Assembly (NCBI GenBank): GCA_018398765.1
Contig: JAHBMJ010000289.1
Span: 1-25,000 of the forward strand
Origin: Chromera velia
Lineage: Eukaryota; Sar; Chromeraceae
Length of the DNA stretch: 25,000 nucleotides
Direction of reading: 5' to 3'
The notes under the pieces were generated by a model that worked only from the letters and a program-made list of their open reading frames with translations, was not told where the DNA came from and made no database searches. Positions 23,334 to 25,000 of the stretch are shown piece by piece. The position numbers and the translations under genes were made by a program. The first letter of the stretch is position 1; each line of letters starts with the position of its first letter.

Positions 23334-24251
23334 TCACGAGAGGAACGTGGAGTCCTTCGGGGTGAACTCCTTGCCGATCTCCACCACGTCCCCGCATGCA
23401 CGCAAGGCCCCGAAGGCCGAAGGGGGCCCGCAATCAGCAGGGGCCCCGACTTTGTTGGTCACCTCGTCCTTCCTGAAACACGCCCTCAGCTCGACCAGAC
23501 GGTCTTGCCCCTCTGGCAACGTGTTGTCGCACAGGAGCTCAACTTTCTTCGGGAACATTTCTTGAAGTGCTGAGGCACTCACCGTCTTCCCTCCAGGGAG
23601 GGCGTCAACTTTCGCGATCGACTCATCGAGTGAGTGGAACACAGACATGGTTTCAGAAAAATAAGCCCTTGCACCGTACGATGAACGAGTGTCAGTGGGC
23701 GCCCCGAGGCCCGCACACGACCCATGCTTCAGCCATTCATGCTGCCAGATGCTGCACATGCTCCCCCACTCATTCCATGCCACATCAGTGGGGTCGATCC
23801 AATTCACAAGCATGTCGGAGTGCAGAGCATCCGAAAACTTATGGGGGTCGTTCCAGTGCGGCACAGTGTCCCCTGAGCCGATTCGTTCGTTCTCTATGTC
23901 ACCGCAACAGGCCGGGAACCCCCCGTCGTACTGTGTCCAGAGACCGTGGACAGTCATGCGGGGAACCTCAATGTGCTTGCATCTGGTGCCTGTGGGGTGG
24001 GTTGCAGTGGCGTCGCCATCTCTTTCAAGGGCGTCGCACCAACTGGACACATGCAAAAGGGCGATGGCGTAGGAGTCAAAGTCGCCTGGGTCGCCCTTCT
24101 TTGTTTCGCACTTGGATTTGAATTTCCCTTCAAAACAAGTCACGTGCTTTACATTTTCGCCTGAACAGGTCTTGTCGGGACACCAAAAGGCGTCAGCCAA
24201 CGTGGCTGTTCCTACAAACGCAACGAAAGTCGAAAAGATTCCCTTCACCAT
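23334..24251 (-). CDS. Secreted ribonuclease T2
   Basis: This is a complete intronless gene of 305 codons (ATG at 24251, TGA at 23334-23336). Residues 1-21 look like a signal peptide cleaved near ADA-FWC. The core follows the RNase T2 order: strand FDSYAIALLHVSSWC (58-72), CAS I as MTVHGLWTQYDGGFPACC (99-116, catalytic His102), and CAS II as WQHEWLKHGSC (169-179, His171, Glu172, Lys175, His176). Family members cleave single-stranded RNA through a 2',3'-cyclic phosphate intermediate in secretory, vacuolar or extracellular compartments. About 20 Cys are present, consistent with a disulfide-bonded secreted enzyme; the C-terminal part (240-305) is more divergent. All catalytic residues are present, so activity is expected. 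Length is a little above the usual 220-260. It lies upstream of the giant gene on the same strand, without evidence of co-regulation. Confidence 0.96.
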   Translation of the reverse strand: MVKGIFSTFVAFVGTATLADAFWCPDKTCSGENVKHVTCFEGKFKSKCETKKGDPGDFDSYAIALLHVSSWCDALERDGDATATHPTGTRCKHIEVPRMTVHGLWTQYDGGFPACCGDIENERIGSGDTVPHWNDPHKFSDALHSDMLVNWIDPTDVAWNEWGSMCSIWQHEWLKHGSCAGLGAPTDTRSSYGARAYFSETMSVFHSLDESIAKVDALPGGKTVSASALQEMFPKKVELLCDNTLPEGQDRLVELRACFRKDEVTNKVGAPADCGPPSAFGALRACGDVVEIGKEFTPKDSTFLS

Positions 24252-24460
24252 CTCTGAGAGAAAGACGTACTTCTACAAATTCCTTTCAAAGAATCCGTTC
24301 TTGTCAGGGCGGCTCAAGAAAGCCCCAAGAGGCACTGTCAAAAAAGCAGACCCGTAAATCAGCACCGAGGCTTGAGAGATCGGCTCGCCCTTTTCTTGAA
24401 TTGAGGGGGCAACCGAGGTCAGAACTCAAGGTCAATCAGTCTGGGACACAGCCACGGATT

Positions 24461-24470
24461 GTATATATAG
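24461..24470 (-). promoter_or_regulatory. TATA-like element upstream of RNase T2
   Basis: CTATATATAC on the minus strand lies about 210 bp before the RNase T2 start codon in an otherwise mixed-composition stretch. It is a possible core promoter element, but the distance implies a long 5' UTR and many protists do not use TATA boxes. Confidence 0.25.
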
Positions 24471-24755
24471 GTGTCAGACAGTCGTCGGCGGGTAATGGTC
24501 TGCAAAGAGCAAAAGGCGCTTTTCTGTCGTCGGATTGATTCCACACTTATTAATAATGATCCGTTGGCATGTCTGAGAGAGCCCGAATCCGTCGGAAGAA
24601 TGCAGGGCATCTTTAACCGACAGTTAGCCTCCACATGCACCCATGCACGCGCATTAAATTTTTGTCTGACCTGCAAGAATGAACGCGACGCATGCAGGGC
24701 CTCACGTAGGGGTAAAATCCCTTTTTTTTGTAGGGCGTGTGGGCACGCGTGCATG

Positions 24756-24786
24756 AATGCATGCATGCATGCAATATGCATGCATG
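24756..24786. repeat. TGCATGC cluster upstream of RNase T2
   Basis: Several overlapping GCATGC/TGCATG palindromes lie about 500 bp upstream of the RNase T2 start. ApiAP2 proteins of apicomplexans bind this motif class; function here is inference, since similar runs also occur inside introns of this window. Confidence 0.45.
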
Positions 24787-24811
24787 GGGGAATTAACCGC
24801 GGCCCGCCGGA

Positions 24812-24823
24812 GCGCGCGCGCGC
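24812..24823. repeat. Alternating GC run
   Basis: Six GC dinucleotides in a row lie next to the TGCATGC cluster, the same pairing of motifs seen near 21949-22031. Confidence 0.6.
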
Positions 24824-25000
24824 CTCGACACATGCAATGGCAGAGCGGCCGGAAGAGCAAGAGGAAGCTCGAGTCCCTGGAAGAAACAGAAATCCAGACC
24901 CTTTGTGGCCCTTTTCCTTCTCACCACTTACCAGGCTCGGCGCCGACAGACTCGATAGAGAACAGGAACCATACATTGCATTTCTCAACTCGCTCCTAAG

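Larger units (their letters stand above)
24252..25000. other. Upstream region of the RNase T2 gene
   Basis: No convincing gene is present. The long minus-strand frame here lacks coding character. It holds the TATA-like element, TGCATGC cluster and CG run listed separately, plus a short poly-T run at 24722-24729. Confidence 0.6.

Noticed and set aside
24419-24988. Minus-strand 189-codon ORF upstream of RNase T2
   Set aside because: It passes through TGCATGC and CG repeats, has no domain and looks like a chance frame in upstream DNA.

Overview
This window is nuclear DNA from a eukaryote. Genes are split by many spliceosomal introns of roughly 130-400 bp, and those introns are packed with microsatellites. 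GC content is moderate and the standard genetic code fits. The texture (TGCATGC clusters, TGCAG acceptors, long Cys-rich proteins, abundant AC/AG/tetranucleotide repeats) suggests an alveolate protist such as a chromerid alga or a coccidian relative. That assignment is an inference; no gene here fixes the species.

Positions 351-20747, minus strand, hold most of one giant gene that runs off the left edge. I could join 35 exons in a continuous reading frame (9,332 nt, about 3,110 codons) with no frameshift or internal stop; its 5' start was not found. The first part (exons w1 to early w7, 20747 to about 17050) is a non-repetitive head that I do not recognise. After it come at least 20 tandem modules (R1-R20, plus a degenerate R0). 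Each module has the form C-x-x-C, about 7-14 residues, C, a beta-like strand often ending GG-x-x-C, a helical stretch, a second hydrophobic strand, then the first Cys of the next C-x-x-C. Thirteen module junctions carry an intron, always phase 1 and always in the codon after the first Cys. No other intron in the gene is phase 1. From about R7 on, the modules also follow a period-four order of about 520-550 residues per block. I recognise no described family. The Cys pattern suggests a disulfide-rich extracellular or lumenal protein, but no signal peptide was seen.

Positions 20748-23333 are intergenic or hold unfound 5' exons of the giant gene. They include a strongly AT-rich island (22190-22625), TGCATGC and CG-dinucleotide runs, and ATCC/TTCC/GAAT microsatellites.

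Positions 23334-24251, minus strand, encode a complete intronless secreted RNase T2 with both catalytic motifs. It lies upstream of the giant gene in the same orientation. The remaining 750 bp upstream of it hold a TATA-like element, a TGCATGC cluster and a CG run, but no convincing gene. There is no sign that the two genes act together beyond both probably encoding Cys-rich proteins.
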